From contig NZ_JAIULG010000052.1 in the NCBI RefSeq assembly GCF_020169415.1, positions 1 to 36,510 on the forward strand: a stretch of DNA of 36,510 nucleotides. Reading direction: 5' to 3'. Below are positions 19,027-27,724 of the stretch, piece after piece. The position numbers and the translations under genes were made by a program. Each line of letters begins with the position of its first letter. Position 1 is the first letter of the stretch. This DNA comes from Tsukamurella sp. M9C. Its GTDB lineage: Bacteria; Actinomycetota; Actinomycetes; Mycobacteriales; Mycobacteriaceae. The notes beneath the pieces were generated by a model. It saw nothing but the letters and a program-made list of their open reading frames with translations. It ran no database searches and was not told the DNA's origin.

Positions 19027-20871
19027 ATGACGTCAGCCACCATTCCCGGCCTCGAGGGGGATTCGGTCCCCACGAAGCACGCGCAGCTCATCGCATGGGT
19101 GCGCGAGGTCGCCGAGCTCACGCAGCCCGATCGCGTGGTGTGGGCGGACGGGTCCGACGAGGAGTGGGATCGCCTGACCTCGGAGATGGTCGCAGCGGGC
19201 ACGTTCACCAAGCTCAACGACGCGAAGAAGCCCAACTCCTTCCTGGCTCTCTCGGACCCGGCGGACGTGGCGCGCGTGGAGTCGCGCACCTACATCTGTT
19301 CGGAGACCAAGGAGGGCGCCGGCCCGACGAACAACTGGGTCCGTCCCGCCGAGATGCGCGCGACGATGACCGACCTCTACCGCGGCTCGATGCAGGGCCG
19401 CACCATGTACGTGGTGCCCTTCTGCATGGGCCCGCTGGGCGCCGACGACCCGAAGCTGGGCGTCGAGCTCTCCGACAGCCCGTACGTCGTGGTCTCGATG
19501 AAGATCATGACCCGCATGGGTTCGGCCGTGCTGGAGAAGCTGGGCGACGAGGGCTTCTTCGTCAAGGCCATCCACTCCGTGGGCAAGCCGCTCGCGCCGG
19601 GCGAGGCCGACGTGGCGTGGCCGTGCAGCGAGACCAAGTACATCACCCATTTCCCGGAGACCCGCGAGATCTGGTCGTACGGCTCGGGCTACGGCGGCAA
19701 CGCCCTGCTGGGCAAGAAGTGCTACGCGCTGCGCATCGCCTCGGCCATGGCGCACGACGAGGGCTGGCTCGCCGAGCACATGCTGATCCTCAAGCTGATC
19801 TCGCCGGAGCAGAAGGTCTACTACATCGCCGCGGCGTTCCCGTCGGCCTGCGGTAAGACCAACCTCGCGATGATCCAGCCGACCCTGCCGGGCTGGCGCG
19901 CCGAGACCGTCGGCGACGACATCGCCTGGATGCGCTTCGGCAAGGACGGCCGCCTGTACGCGGTGAACCCCGAGTTCGGCTTCTTCGGCGTCGCCCCCGG
20001 CACGTCTATGGACTCGAACCCGAACGCGATGAAGACCATCGACGCCGGCAACACCATCTTCACCAACGTCGCCAAGACCGACGACGGCGACGTCTGGTGG
20101 GAGGGCATGTCGGCCGCGCCGCAGCACCTCACCGACTGGCGCGGCGACGACTGGGAGAGCTCCTCGGCCGAGAACGAGGACGGCGTCGTCACCGTGGCCG
20201 CGCACCCGAACTCGCGCTACACCACCCCGATGTCGCAGTGCCCGTCGATCGCCCCCGAGTGGGACGACCCGCAGGGCGTGCCGATCTCGGCCATCCTGTT
20301 CGGCGGCCGCCGCAAGACGACGGTGCCGCTGGTCACGCAGGCGCGCGACTGGAAGCACGGCGTCTTCATGGGCGCGACCGTCGGCTCGGAGCAGACCGCC
20401 GCCGCCGAGGGCAAGGTGGGCACGGTCCGCCGCGACCCGATGGCGATGCTGCCCTTCCTGGGCTACAACGTGGGCGACTACTTCGATCACTGGCTCAACA
20501 TCGGCAAGCAGGCCGACGAGTCCAAGCTGCCGGCCGTGTTCTACGTGAACTGGTTCCGCCGCGGCGAGGACAAGCGCTTCCTGTGGCCCGGATTCGGCGA
20601 GAACAGCCGCGTGCTCAAGTGGATCGTCGACCGCATCGAGGGCAACGTCACGGGCCAGGAGACGCCGGTCGGCATCGTCGCCACCCCGGAGGAGCTGGAC
20701 CTCACCGGCCTGGACACCCCGGTCGCGGACGTCGCCGAGGCGCTGGCCGTGAACGTCGACGAGTGGCGCGGCGAGCTGCCGTCCATCGACGAGTGGTTCG
20801 AGTTCGTGGGCGACAAGCTGCCCACCGGCCTCAAGGACGAGCTGGACGCGCTCAAGCAGCGCCTGGGCTGA
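19027..20871 (+). CDS. pckG: Phosphoenolpyruvate carboxykinase (GTP)
   Basis: Converts oxaloacetate and GTP to phosphoenolpyruvate, GDP and CO2, the entry step of gluconeogenesis; cytosolic. The 614-residue protein is close to the mycobacterial enzyme (about 606). [15 protein letters not shown] at about 271-285 contains the hyper-reactive active-site Cys275 and the P-loop Lys277. Other family-typical stretches are [30 protein letters not shown], split here as [15 protein letters not shown] and [15 protein letters not shown], then [14 protein letters not shown] and [12 protein letters not shown]. Start: ATG at 19027, chosen because GGAG at 19014-19017 is correctly spaced for it; the in-frame ATG at 19018 is almost touching that site. 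In mycobacteria the orthologue pckA lies near mmpL3 and trmB, so this gene marks the right border of the core block, separated here by the NRPS. A strong hairpin follows. Confidence 0.97.
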   Translation: MTSATIPGLEGDSVPTKHAQLIAWVREVAELTQPDRVVWADGSDEEWDRLTSEMVAAGTFTKLNDAKKPNSFLALSDPADVARVESRTYICSETKEGAGPTNNWVRPAEMRATMTDLYRGSMQGRTMYVVPFCMGPLGADDPKLGVELSDSPYVVVSMKIMTRMGSAVLEKLGDEGFFVKAIHSVGKPLAPGEADVAWPCSETKYITHFPETREIWSYGSGYGGNALLGKKCYALRIASAMAHDEGWLAEHMLILKLISPEQKVYYIAAAFPSACGKTNLAMIQPTLPGWRAETVGDDIAWMRFGKDGRLYAVNPEFGFFGVAPGTSMDSNPNAMKTIDAGNTIFTNVAKTDDGDVWWEGMSAAPQHLTDWRGDDWESSSAENEDGVVTVAAHPNSRYTTPMSQCPSIAPEWDDPQGVPISAILFGGRRKTTVPLVTQARDWKHGVFMGATVGSEQTAAAEGKVGTVRRDPMAMLPFLGYNVGDYFDHWLNIGKQADESKLPAVFYVNWFRRGEDKRFLWPGFGENSRVLKWIVDRIEGNVTGQETPVGIVATPEELDLTGLDTPVADVAEALAVNVDEWRGELPSIDEWFEFVGDKLPTGLKDELDALKQRLG

Positions 20872-20885
20872 TCTCCTGACATGTC

Positions 20886-20917
20886 CTGCGCCCCCGCCGT
20901 TTACGGCGGGGGCGCAG
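20886..20917. terminator. Strong hairpin between convergent pckG and acyl-CoA ligase
   Basis: A perfect 15-bp stem, CTGCGCCCCCGCCGT paired with ACGGCGGGGGCGCAG across a TT loop, lies 15 bases after the pckG stop and 30 bases past the end of the convergent ligase gene. It has no T-run and can work in both directions. Confidence 0.75.
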
Positions 20918-20947
20918 TGCTGTCCGGGGACGGCCGCCGGCCGTGCG

Positions 20948-22480
20948 TCAGGCGCGTGACCAGTCCTGCTGCCGCAGGTCGCGCTTGAGGATCTTCCCCG
21001 CGCCGGAGACGGGGAGCGCCTCCACGAAGGCGACGGACCGCGGCAGCTTGTAGTTCGCGATGTGCTCGCGGGCGAAACCGCGGAGCTCGTCGCCGGTGAC
21101 GGACGTGCCGGCGGCGAGCACGACGACGGCGTGCACCCGCTCGCCCCACTCCTCGTCGGGCACGCCGATCACGGCGACCTGCGCGACGGCGGGGTGCTTG
21201 GCGAGCGCGTTCTCCACCTCCACCGAGTAGACGTTCTCGCCGCCGGTGATCACCATGTCCTTGATCCGGTCGGCCACGAAGACGTACCCGTCCTCGTTCA
21301 TGTAGCCCGCGTCGCCGGTGTGCATCCATCCGCCGCGCAGCGCCTCCGCGGTCTCGGCCTCCTTGTTCCAGTAGCCCGTCATCAGGTGGTCGCCGCGGGC
21401 GACGATCTCGCCGATCTCGCCGCGGGGCAGCTCGACGTCGTCGGGACCCACGATCCGCACCTCGGAGTGCACGGCGGGGCGCCCGCAGCTGCGCCGTAGC
21501 GCGGGGTCGTCGTGGTCCTCGGCGGTGAGGAGGGTGGCGACGGGCGCCAGTTCGGTCATGCCGTAGGCCTGCGTGAGCCGGGCAGCCGGGACCAGGGCGT
21601 GCGTCCGCTCGAGCACCGCCTCGGAGATCGGGGAGGCGCCGTACATGATCCGGGTCAGGCTCGACAGGTCCGCCGCGCGGCCCTCGGGGGAGTCGATGAG
21701 CAACTGGATCATGGTGGGCACCAGCAGGGCGTCCGTGACGCGGTGCTCCTCGATCGCGGCGGCGACGCCCGCCGGCGTGAACGACGGGACCATGACGTGC
21801 GTGGCCCGGGTCAGGCACCCGATCGTCCACGCGGCGAGGTCGGCGAGGTGGAACATGGGGGCGGCGTGCAGGAGCACGCCGCCGCGGTTGAGCATGCCGG
21901 TGGTGACCAGCGAGCCCATCGCCGACGTGAGGCACGCGCGGTGGGAGAGCATGACGCCCTTCGGGGTGCCGGTGGTGCCGCCGGTGTAGAAGATCCCGTA
22001 CAGGTCGTCGCCGCCGCGCCGGGCGTCCTCGATCGGCGCGGAGGAGGCGATCAGCTCCTCGTAGCCGAGCATGCCGGCGGGGACGGCGCCCTCGCCGGCG
22101 TGGATCACGGAGGTCACGTTCGGCGCGAGCGCGCGGAGCTCCGGGACCAGCGGCGCGAAGGCGTCGTCGACGACCAGGACGTTCGTCTCGCAGTCGGCGA
22201 GGGAGTAGGCGATCTCGGCGGCGCTCCAGCGCACGTTGACGGGGTTGACGACGCACCCCGCCCAGGGCGTCGCGAGCAGGAACTCGTGGTAGCGGTCGCT
22301 GTTGAGCGACAGGATGCCGATCCGGTCACCCTCGCGCGCGCCGAGGTCGCGGAACGCGCCGGCGAGCCGGGCCACGCGGTCGGCGACCTCGGCGGCCGTG
22401 CGACGGCGGTCGCGGTACACCGTCACGACGTGGTGCGGCACGGCCTGGGCGGTCTGGGACAGCGATTGGGTGATCTGCAC
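20948..22480 (-). CDS. Acyl-CoA ligase (FadD-type, ANL superfamily)
   Basis: A 510-residue AMP-forming ligase that activates a carboxylic acid to its CoA thioester. Motifs: [17 protein letters not shown] for the phosphate loop, YGMTE for the adenine site, GDAGYMNEDGYVFVADR with the ribose-binding Asp, DMVITGGENVYSVEVE at the hinge, and the catalytic lysine in GAGKILKRDLR near the C-terminus. The substrate cannot be read; size and overall look fit medium- or long-chain fatty acids or a cyclic/aromatic acid. Start: GTG at 22480 with GGAGG six bases upstream. It diverges from the thiolase operon across 119 bases carrying an inverted repeat, so the two are probably co-regulated, the ligase making the CoA ester the operon degrades. 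It could alternatively supply acyl groups to the NRPS, but there is no specific sign of this. Confidence 0.92.
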   Translation of the reverse strand: MQITQSLSQTAQAVPHHVVTVYRDRRRTAAEVADRVARLAGAFRDLGAREGDRIGILSLNSDRYHEFLLATPWAGCVVNPVNVRWSAAEIAYSLADCETNVLVVDDAFAPLVPELRALAPNVTSVIHAGEGAVPAGMLGYEELIASSAPIEDARRGGDDLYGIFYTGGTTGTPKGVMLSHRACLTSAMGSLVTTGMLNRGGVLLHAAPMFHLADLAAWTIGCLTRATHVMVPSFTPAGVAAAIEEHRVTDALLVPTMIQLLIDSPEGRAADLSSLTRIMYGASPISEAVLERTHALVPAARLTQAYGMTELAPVATLLTAEDHDDPALRRSCGRPAVHSEVRIVGPDDVELPRGEIGEIVARGDHLMTGYWNKEAETAEALRGGWMHTGDAGYMNEDGYVFVADRIKDMVITGGENVYSVEVENALAKHPAVAQVAVIGVPDEEWGERVHAVVVLAAGTSVTGDELRGFAREHIANYKLPRSVAFVEALPVSGAGKILKRDLRQQDWSRA

Positions 22481-22538
22481 TTCAATCCTCCGGAGAGTGA
22501 ACGACTACCAGTGTGATGTCGGCTACAACGAGATCGAC

Positions 22539-22568
22539 TATTGCATGTCAGGGCCGGACTGTGCAATA
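22539..22568. promoter_or_regulatory. Inverted repeat between ligase and thiolase operon
   Basis: Arms TATTGCA (22539-22545) and TGCAATA (22562-22568) are exact inverted repeats, 23 bp centre to centre. They lie in the 119-bp divergent gap, close to the thiolase start. Likely operator for the double-TetR protein encoded at the end of this operon, serving both directions. Confidence 0.45.
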
Positions 22569-22599
22569 AATGTGAATATCCAATCGTACGGAGGTAGAA

Positions 22600-23781
22600 A
22601 TGAGTCGGACATACGTCGCCGGCGTCGGGATGATCCCCTTCGCCACCCCGCGCACGGCCGAGCCCTACGACGTGATGGCGCCCGCCGCGGTCCGGGCCGC
22701 CCTCGCCGACGCGGGCGTCGAGCTCGCGGACGTGCAGCAGGCGTACGCCGGGTACGTCTACGGCGATTCGACCAGCGGCCAGCGCGCGCTGTACCGGGTC
22801 GGAACGACGGGGATCCCCGTCGTCAACGTGAACAACAACTGCTCGACCGGCTCGTCCGCGCTCTTCCTCGCCCGCCAGGCCGTCGCGTCCGGCGCCGCGG
22901 ACTGCGTGCTCGCCTTCGGCTTCGAGCAGATGGAGCGCGGCGCGCTCGCCATCAAGTGGCCCGACCGGCCGAGCCCGTTCGTCGACTTCATGGCGATCGC
23001 GGAGGAGCGGAACGGTGCAAGTGAAGCGCCGTTCGCCGCCCAGCTCTTCGGCGGCGCGGGCGCCGAGTACGCCGAGCGCTACGGCGTCGCACCGGAGACC
23101 TTCGCCAAGGTGGCGGTCAAGGCCCGCAACCACGCCGCGAACAACCCGTTCGCAGTGTTCCGGGACCCGGTCACCGTCGAGCAGGTGCTGACCTCTCCCC
23201 AGATCTTCGGTCCGCTCACGCGCCTGCAGTGCTGCCCGCCCACCTGCGGGGCCGCCGCCGCGATCATCGTGAGCGAGGAGTTCGCCCGCGCCCGCGGCCT
23301 GCGCACGACGGTCGCGATCGCCGCGCAGGTGATGACCACGGACGGCGCCGCGACGTTCGACGGCTCGCTGATGAACCTCGTGGGCGCGGACATGAGCCGC
23401 CGCGCCGCTGATCAGGTGTACGAGGCCGCGGGCGTCGACCCGGGAGACGTGCGGGTCGTGGAACTGCACGACTGTTTCACGGCGAACGAAATCCTCTCCT
23501 ACGAATCCCTGCGGCTCACCCCGGACGGCACCGCGGAGAAGTTCATCGAGGACGGCGACAACACCTACGGCGGCGCGGTGGTCACCAACCCGTCGGGTGG
23601 CCTCCTGTCCAAGGGGCATCCCCTCGGCGCGACGGGCCTCGCCCAGTGCGCGGAGCTGTCCTGGCAGCTGCGCGGCGAGGCCGGCGCCCGCCAGGTCGAC
23701 GGTGCCTCCCTCGCCCTGCAGCACAACATCGGGCTCGGCGGCGCGGCCGTGGTGACGCTCTACGAGCGGGGTGACCGGTGA
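22600..23781 (+). CDS. SCP2-type thiolase / lipid-transfer thiolase
   Basis: A 393-residue thiolase of the SCP-x/lipid-transfer group, expected to cleave a 3-ketoacyl-CoA with CoA. Catalytic elements are present: nucleophilic Cys81 in NNNCSTGSSAL, VELHDCF (His290) typical of the SCP2 branch, GHPLGATG with His340, and LQHNIGLGGA with His375. The intact cysteine argues for true thiolytic activity rather than the retro-aldolase role of Ltp2-type relatives. Start: ATG at 22600 behind GGAGG. First gene of a tight operon (thiolase, two hot-dog subunits, SDR, double TetR); its stop overlaps the next start as GTGA. With the divergent ligase these provide ligation, hydration, oxidation and thiolysis. 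An acyl-CoA dehydrogenase is missing here, so it is either encoded elsewhere or the substrate is already unsaturated. Confidence 0.92.
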   Translation: MSRTYVAGVGMIPFATPRTAEPYDVMAPAAVRAALADAGVELADVQQAYAGYVYGDSTSGQRALYRVGTTGIPVVNVNNNCSTGSSALFLARQAVASGAADCVLAFGFEQMERGALAIKWPDRPSPFVDFMAIAEERNGASEAPFAAQLFGGAGAEYAERYGVAPETFAKVAVKARNHAANNPFAVFRDPVTVEQVLTSPQIFGPLTRLQCCPPTCGAAAAIIVSEEFARARGLRTTVAIAAQVMTTDGAATFDGSLMNLVGADMSRRAADQVYEAAGVDPGDVRVVELHDCFTANEILSYESLRLTPDGTAEKFIEDGDNTYGGAVVTNPSGGLLSKGHPLGATGLAQCAELSWQLRGEAGARQVDGASLALQHNIGLGGAAVVTLYERGDR

Positions 23782-24236
23782 TCGACCGCGACGCCGCCCT
23801 GGCACTGGCGCTGCCCGAGTTCGCCGTCGACGTCGAGCGCGGCCGGCTGCGCTTCTTCGCGCAGGCGATCGGCGAGACCGACCCCGTGTTCACCGATCTC
23901 GACGCGGCGCGGGCCGCGGGCCATCGCGACCTGCCCGCGCCGCCGACCTTCGTCTTCGGCCTGGCGCTGGAGGCTCCGGATCCCTTCGGCTACCTCGGCG
24001 CCCTCGGGATCGACCTGCGGCACATCCTGCACGGCGAGCAGCGCTTCGACTACCACTCCGTCGTCTGCGCGGGGGACCGGATCACCGTGCGGGAGAACAT
24101 CGTCGACGTCTACGCCAAGAGCGGCGGCGCCCTCGAGTTCCTGGTCAAGCAGTCCGAGTTCCTCCGCGACGGCGAGCCCGTCGCCACCGCCACCTCGACG
24201 ATCGTCGTCCGTCGCCCGCAGGAGGCCGCCGCATGA
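23778..24236 (+). CDS. MaoC-like dehydratase, FAS1-like N-terminal-type subunit
   Basis: A 152-residue hot-dog fold protein of the MaoC N-terminal (FAS1-like dehydratase) type. The segment FFAQAIGETDPVFTD occupies the position of the hydratase-2 catalytic motif GDxNPxH but reads GETDPVF, so the Asp and His are missing. PAPPTFVFGLALEAP and LHGEQRFDYHSVV are typical of this subunit, as in HadA/HadC or ChsH1-type pairs. It is therefore the probable non-catalytic partner of the next gene. Start: GTG at 23778, coupled to the thiolase stop. Its own stop overlaps the ATG of the partner (ATGA), which supports a 1:1 heteromer hydrating an enoyl-CoA. Confidence 0.87.
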   Translation: MIDRDAALALALPEFAVDVERGRLRFFAQAIGETDPVFTDLDAARAAGHRDLPAPPTFVFGLALEAPDPFGYLGALGIDLRHILHGEQRFDYHSVVCAGDRITVRENIVDVYAKSGGALEFLVKQSEFLRDGEPVATATSTIVVRRPQEAAA

Positions 24237-24631
24237 GCACGACCATCGAGGTGGGTACGGAGCTGCCCCCGCTCGCCGTCGGCGAGATCACCCGCACCAC
24301 CCTCGCCCTGTTCGCGGGCGCGAGCGGCGACCACAACCCCATGCACATCGACCTCGACGTCGCCCGCTCCGCCGGACTCGACGACGTCTTCGCCCATGGC
24401 ATGCTCGGCATGGCCCACCTCGGTCGGCTGCTGACGGGTCACGTCGGCGTGCAGCGCATCCGCAGCTTCGCAGTGCGGTTCGTCGCCATCACCCCCGTGC
24501 ACGCCCATCCCGTCTGCCGGGGCACGGTCGTCGCGGTCGACGATGCCGCCGGCACCGCCGTCCTCGACCTCACGGTCACCCTTGCCGACGGCACCACGAC
24601 CCTCACGGGCAGCGCCGTCGTCGAGCTCTGA
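24233..24631 (+). CDS. MaoC-like (R)-enoyl-CoA hydratase, catalytic subunit
   Basis: A 132-residue hot-dog hydratase. The hydratase-2 signature is intact as ASGDHNPMHID, with Asp33, Asn35 and His38 forming the site that adds water to trans-2-enoyl-CoA. FAHGMLGMAHLGRLL matches the following conserved helix. Start: ATG at 24233, overlapping the preceding stop; a longer reading frame starting at 23771 is a shadow of the previous gene. Together with the 23778 gene it should form one functional heterodimer, giving a 3-hydroxyacyl-CoA for the downstream SDR to oxidise. Confidence 0.9.
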   Translation: MSTTIEVGTELPPLAVGEITRTTLALFAGASGDHNPMHIDLDVARSAGLDDVFAHGMLGMAHLGRLLTGHVGVQRIRSFAVRFVAITPVHAHPVCRGTVVAVDDAAGTAVLDLTVTLADGTTTLTGSAVVEL

Positions 24632-24655
24632 CCCCACACCCCAAGGAGTACAACC

Positions 24656-25486
24656 ATGTCCGCACTGAACGGCAAGATCGCGGTCGTCACCGGTTCCGGC
24701 CGCGGCATCGGCCGCGAGATCGCCCTCAAGCTCGCCGCCGACGGCGCCGCCGTCGTGGTCAACGACCTCGACGAGGCGCCGGCCGCGCAGACCGTCGCCG
24801 ATATCGAGGCCGCGGGCGGCCGGGCCGTGGCCTGCGCCGGCAGTGTCACCGAGGAGGGCTTCGCCGACCGCTTCGTCGGCACGGCCGTCGACGAGCTCGG
24901 CGGGCTCGACATCATCGTCAACAACGCCGGGTACACGTGGGACTCGGTCGTGCAGAAGATGACCGACGAGCAGTGGGACGCGATCCTCGACGTGCACCTC
25001 AAGGCCCCGTTCCGGATCCTGCGCGCCGCCCAGCCGGTGATCTCGGGCCTCGTCAAGGCCGCCCGCGCGGAGGGCCGTGAGGTGCCCTGCCGCAAGGTGG
25101 TCAACATCTCCTCGATCGCCGGGCTCGGCGGCAACGCGGGGCAGGCCAACTACGCCGCGGCGAAGGCGGGCGTGACGGGTCTGACCAAGACGATCGCCAA
25201 GGAGTGGGGCCGGTACAACGTCACCGTCAACACCGTCGCCTTCGGCCTCATCACCACGCGCCTGACCGAGGCCCCGGCCGGCGGCGACGGCAGCATCGAC
25301 GTCGCGGGACGCGAGATCAAGGTGGGCGTCAATCCCCAGCTGCTCGACGCGATGGCGGCCCAGATCCCGCTCGGCCGCGCGGGCACTCCCCAGGAGGCCG
25401 CCGGCGCCGTGTACCTGCTGTGCCGGCCGGAGTCCGACTACGTCAGCGCGCAGACTCTGGTGTGCGGGGGCGGGTACATGATCTAG
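24656..25486 (+). CDS. SDR-family dehydrogenase (3-hydroxyacyl-CoA type)
   Basis: A 276-residue short-chain dehydrogenase. The cofactor motif TGSGRGIG lies at about 12-19, NNAG at about 90, and the catalytic Ser152/153, Tyr166 and Lys170 in NISSIAG and NYAAAKAG. Asp after the second strand (VVVNDLDE) suggests NAD(H) rather than NADP(H). Two insertions relative to FabG, around residues 125-145 (LVKAARAEGREVPCRK) and 205-220, resemble the SDRs found in lipid and steroid catabolic operons. Start: ATG at 24656 with AAGGAG upstream. Likely role: oxidation of the 3-hydroxyacyl-CoA from the hydratase pair before thiolysis by the first gene of the operon. Confidence 0.9.
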   Translation: MSALNGKIAVVTGSGRGIGREIALKLAADGAAVVVNDLDEAPAAQTVADIEAAGGRAVACAGSVTEEGFADRFVGTAVDELGGLDIIVNNAGYTWDSVVQKMTDEQWDAILDVHLKAPFRILRAAQPVISGLVKAARAEGREVPCRKVVNISSIAGLGGNAGQANYAAAKAGVTGLTKTIAKEWGRYNVTVNTVAFGLITTRLTEAPAGGDGSIDVAGREIKVGVNPQLLDAMAAQIPLGRAGTPQEAAGAVYLLCRPESDYVSAQTLVCGGGYMI

Positions 25487-25506
25487 GCGCCCTAGTCTTG
25501 GACGCC

Positions 25507-26667
25507 ATGGAGACGACATCGGTGGTGCGCTCGCGGCCGGCCAACAGGCGCGAGCTGATCATCGATGCCGCCGCCGCGGCGTTCGCGGCCCGCGGCTACG
25601 AGAACGTCGCGATGAGCACCGTCGCCGAGGCCGTGGGCGTGCGCCCGTCCGCCCTGTACCGGCACTTCGCCAACAAGGAGGCGATGCTCGCGGCGGCCTT
25701 CGAGGGCTACGTCCAGGGCCTGCGGGAGGCGCTCGCTGCGGGGTCGGAGGCGGACCGGTTCGGACCCCTGATCGACCGGACGCTCGCGCACCGGGCTGCG
25801 GGCCGGCTGTGGATCCGGGAGGCCCGCTACCTCCCGGCGGACGCCGTCGCTGCGGTCCGCGAGTCCCTCCTGGCGGACCTCGACGCGGCGGTCGCGGCGC
25901 AGGGCGACGGTGCCGGGGCGAGGGCTCGATCGATCGCGGTGCTCGGCGTCCTGCTCAGCACGGCGATGCACGCCACGGAGTCGACCGAGCCGCCGATGCG
26001 CTCGCTCCTGTCCGCCTTGGTGTCCCGCGCCGCGACGGGCCCGCTCGCTGCCGACTCGCCGTCCGTCGCCGCGCCGCGAGGCCTCGCCCGGATCGCCAAG
26101 CGTGAGCAGATCCTCGCTGCCGCGGTCGAGCTGTTCGCGGCCCGGACTTACGACGGGGTCGCGCTGGAGGACATCGCCGCCGCGGTCGACCTCGCGCCGT
26201 CGAGCCTCTACAACCACTTCGCCAGTAAGGAGGAGATCCTCTCCTCGGCCCTGCATCGCGCCAACGGTTTCGTCCAGGTGGATCTCGACGAGGTACTCGC
26301 CGCCACCGACGACCCCGGTGTTGCGCTCCACGCGATCGTGGGGCGGTACGCGGGCTTCGCGGTGCGCCACCCCGGGATGACGCAGGCGATCGTCTCCGAG
26401 ATCGGCGAGCTCGCCGAGCGGGAGAGCGCAGTCCTCATCGAGCCTCAGCGGGCCTACGTCGGCGAATGGGTCCACCTGTACGGCAGCGTCGATGACGCCG
26501 ATCCCGCCGCGCGGCGCGTCGCGGTGATGGCGGCGATCACCGCGGTCAACCAGCTCGCGTGCACGCCGGGCGCCCCGCGCGGAGCCGAACGCGCCGCGCT
26601 GGTGACGACCTACGGTCGCAGAATCCTCGGTGTCGACGGCGCGCAGGACCGCCTTCCACGGGCCTGA
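25507..26667 (+). CDS. Double TetR-family regulator (two fused TetR units)
   Basis: A 386-residue protein with two TetR DNA-binding domains. The first spans about residues 12-62 (RRELIIDAAAAAFAARG, then STVAEAVGVRPSALYRHFANKEAML). The second begins at about 199 (KREQILAAAVELFAARTYD, then EDIAAAVDLAPSSLYNHFASKEEIL). Each is followed by a helical ligand-type domain, the first shortened (about 65-180), the second closer to normal size. Normal TetR proteins have about 200 residues and one HTH. Start: ATG at 25507, 20 bases after the SDR stop, so it is likely co-transcribed with the catabolic genes and probably regulates them via the repeat at 22539-22568. Relatives with duplicated TetR domains exist in actinobacteria, but I cannot name the family. 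Confidence 0.9.
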   Translation: METTSVVRSRPANRRELIIDAAAAAFAARGYENVAMSTVAEAVGVRPSALYRHFANKEAMLAAAFEGYVQGLREALAAGSEADRFGPLIDRTLAHRAAGRLWIREARYLPADAVAAVRESLLADLDAAVAAQGDGAGARARSIAVLGVLLSTAMHATESTEPPMRSLLSALVSRAATGPLAADSPSVAAPRGLARIAKREQILAAAVELFAARTYDGVALEDIAAAVDLAPSSLYNHFASKEEILSSALHRANGFVQVDLDEVLAATDDPGVALHAIVGRYAGFAVRHPGMTQAIVSEIGELAERESAVLIEPQRAYVGEWVHLYGSVDDADPAARRVAVMAAITAVNQLACTPGAPRGAERAALVTTYGRRILGVDGAQDRLPRA

Positions 26668-26682
26668 CGGCGCGGCGCCGGT

Positions 26683-27681
26683 TCAGAGTCGGCCGCCCCG
26701 GCCGTAGCGGCCGAACTCGAGCAGGATCAGCGCGGCCGCGACCCGGGCGACCTGGCGCGGCCGCAGCAGGACCGCGCGCTCCTGACCGAACGAACGGTAC
26801 TTGCGCAGGTACCGGTACAGCCGCTCGACGTGCAGGAGCGGGTCGAAGGCGTGCACGGCCCGCCGGGCCGCGGCCCGGGCCCACGGGTGCCGCAGGGCCG
26901 TCGCGTCGTCGGCGAACAGGTCGGGGAAGGGCGCGAAGGCGAGCGAAACGCGCTTGTAGCCGTGGTCCCGCGCCCACGCCACGGTCTCCAGCGTCAGCCG
27001 CTCGTCCACCCCGTTGGGCGCGCGCCGCGCGCGCAGCGGCAGGTCCAGCGAGAGGTCCTCGGGCCCGGCGGGCAGGTACCGGTGCGCGGCGCAGACGGTG
27101 CCGTTCGCCGTCCGGGCGAGGGCGAACACCCCGTCGGGCGTGGTGCCGTCGAGCATGCGCCCCAGGATCATCGAGAAGCCGCGGGTGGGATCGTGCCCCG
27201 CGAGGGTCTCCATCCGGCGGACGGCCTGCCGGTCCAGGTCGGCGACGTCGCCCTCCCGCACGATCTCGACGGTGACGCCCGCGTTGCGGGTGCGGGAGAC
27301 CGCCTGCCGCAGGTTGCGGAACCGTCGGCCCACGAGGTCGAAGGATCCGGTGTCGATCACGACGTCGCGGCCGATCGGCACGGCCCGCAGGCCGTGCGCC
27401 TCCCAGAGCGGGCGGTACGCCTCGCCCGCGCCGAGGACCGCGATCGGCCGGCGCCCGGCGCGCCGCACGAACTCCGCGATCGCCGCGGCGCGGGCCTCGG
27501 CGGTGAGGCCGACGGGGTCGCCGCTCGCGACCACCACGCCGAGCCGCATCGCGTAGCCCACCACCGCGTCCCCGCCGGGAGCGATGACGTGCTGCTTCTC
27601 GGGCCGGAGCGCGAACGGCGCGAGCGGATCGCCGACCGCCTGGCCGACCAGCTCCGAAACGCTTCGATGAGCGAAGGACAT
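26683..27681 (-). CDS. DUF2156 / LPG-synthase C-terminal-like protein
   Basis: A 332-residue protein resembling the soluble catalytic half of phosphatidylglycerol lysyltransferase (double-GNAT fold, DUF2156). Recognisable stretches are FALRPEKQHVIAPGGDAVVGY and VVASGDPVG at the N-terminus, VIDTGSFDLVGRRFRNLRQAV, GFSMILGRMLDG, and LTLETVAWARDHGYKRVSLAFAP followed by the C-terminal LYRYLRKYRSFGQ. MprF-type enzymes carry a multi-spanning flippase domain; none is present here. Expected activity is transfer of an aminoacyl group from tRNA to a lipid or other acceptor, but stand-alone members are poorly defined. Start: ATG at 27681; there is no Shine-Dalgarno, but CATAAT stands a few bases upstream, so a leaderless transcript is possible. 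It follows the LacI gene by 43 bases and converges on the double-TetR gene with a 15-base gap. Confidence 0.8.
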   Translation of the reverse strand: MSFAHRSVSELVGQAVGDPLAPFALRPEKQHVIAPGGDAVVGYAMRLGVVVASGDPVGLTAEARAAAIAEFVRRAGRRPIAVLGAGEAYRPLWEAHGLRAVPIGRDVVIDTGSFDLVGRRFRNLRQAVSRTRNAGVTVEIVREGDVADLDRQAVRRMETLAGHDPTRGFSMILGRMLDGTTPDGVFALARTANGTVCAAHRYLPAGPEDLSLDLPLRARRAPNGVDERLTLETVAWARDHGYKRVSLAFAPFPDLFADDATALRHPWARAAARRAVHAFDPLLHVERLYRYLRKYRSFGQERAVLLRPRQVARVAAALILLEFGRYGRGGRL

Positions 27682-27724
27682 GAACGAATTATGCGCCTGC
27701 CCCTGCGATCCCGCGCGCCGGGGG

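Noticed and set aside
20948-22480. Acyl-CoA ligase as the trans-loading enzyme for NRPS T1
   Set aside because: It is separated by pckG and a strong hairpin, reads convergently, and is divergently paired with a catabolic operon, so catabolism is the simpler reading.
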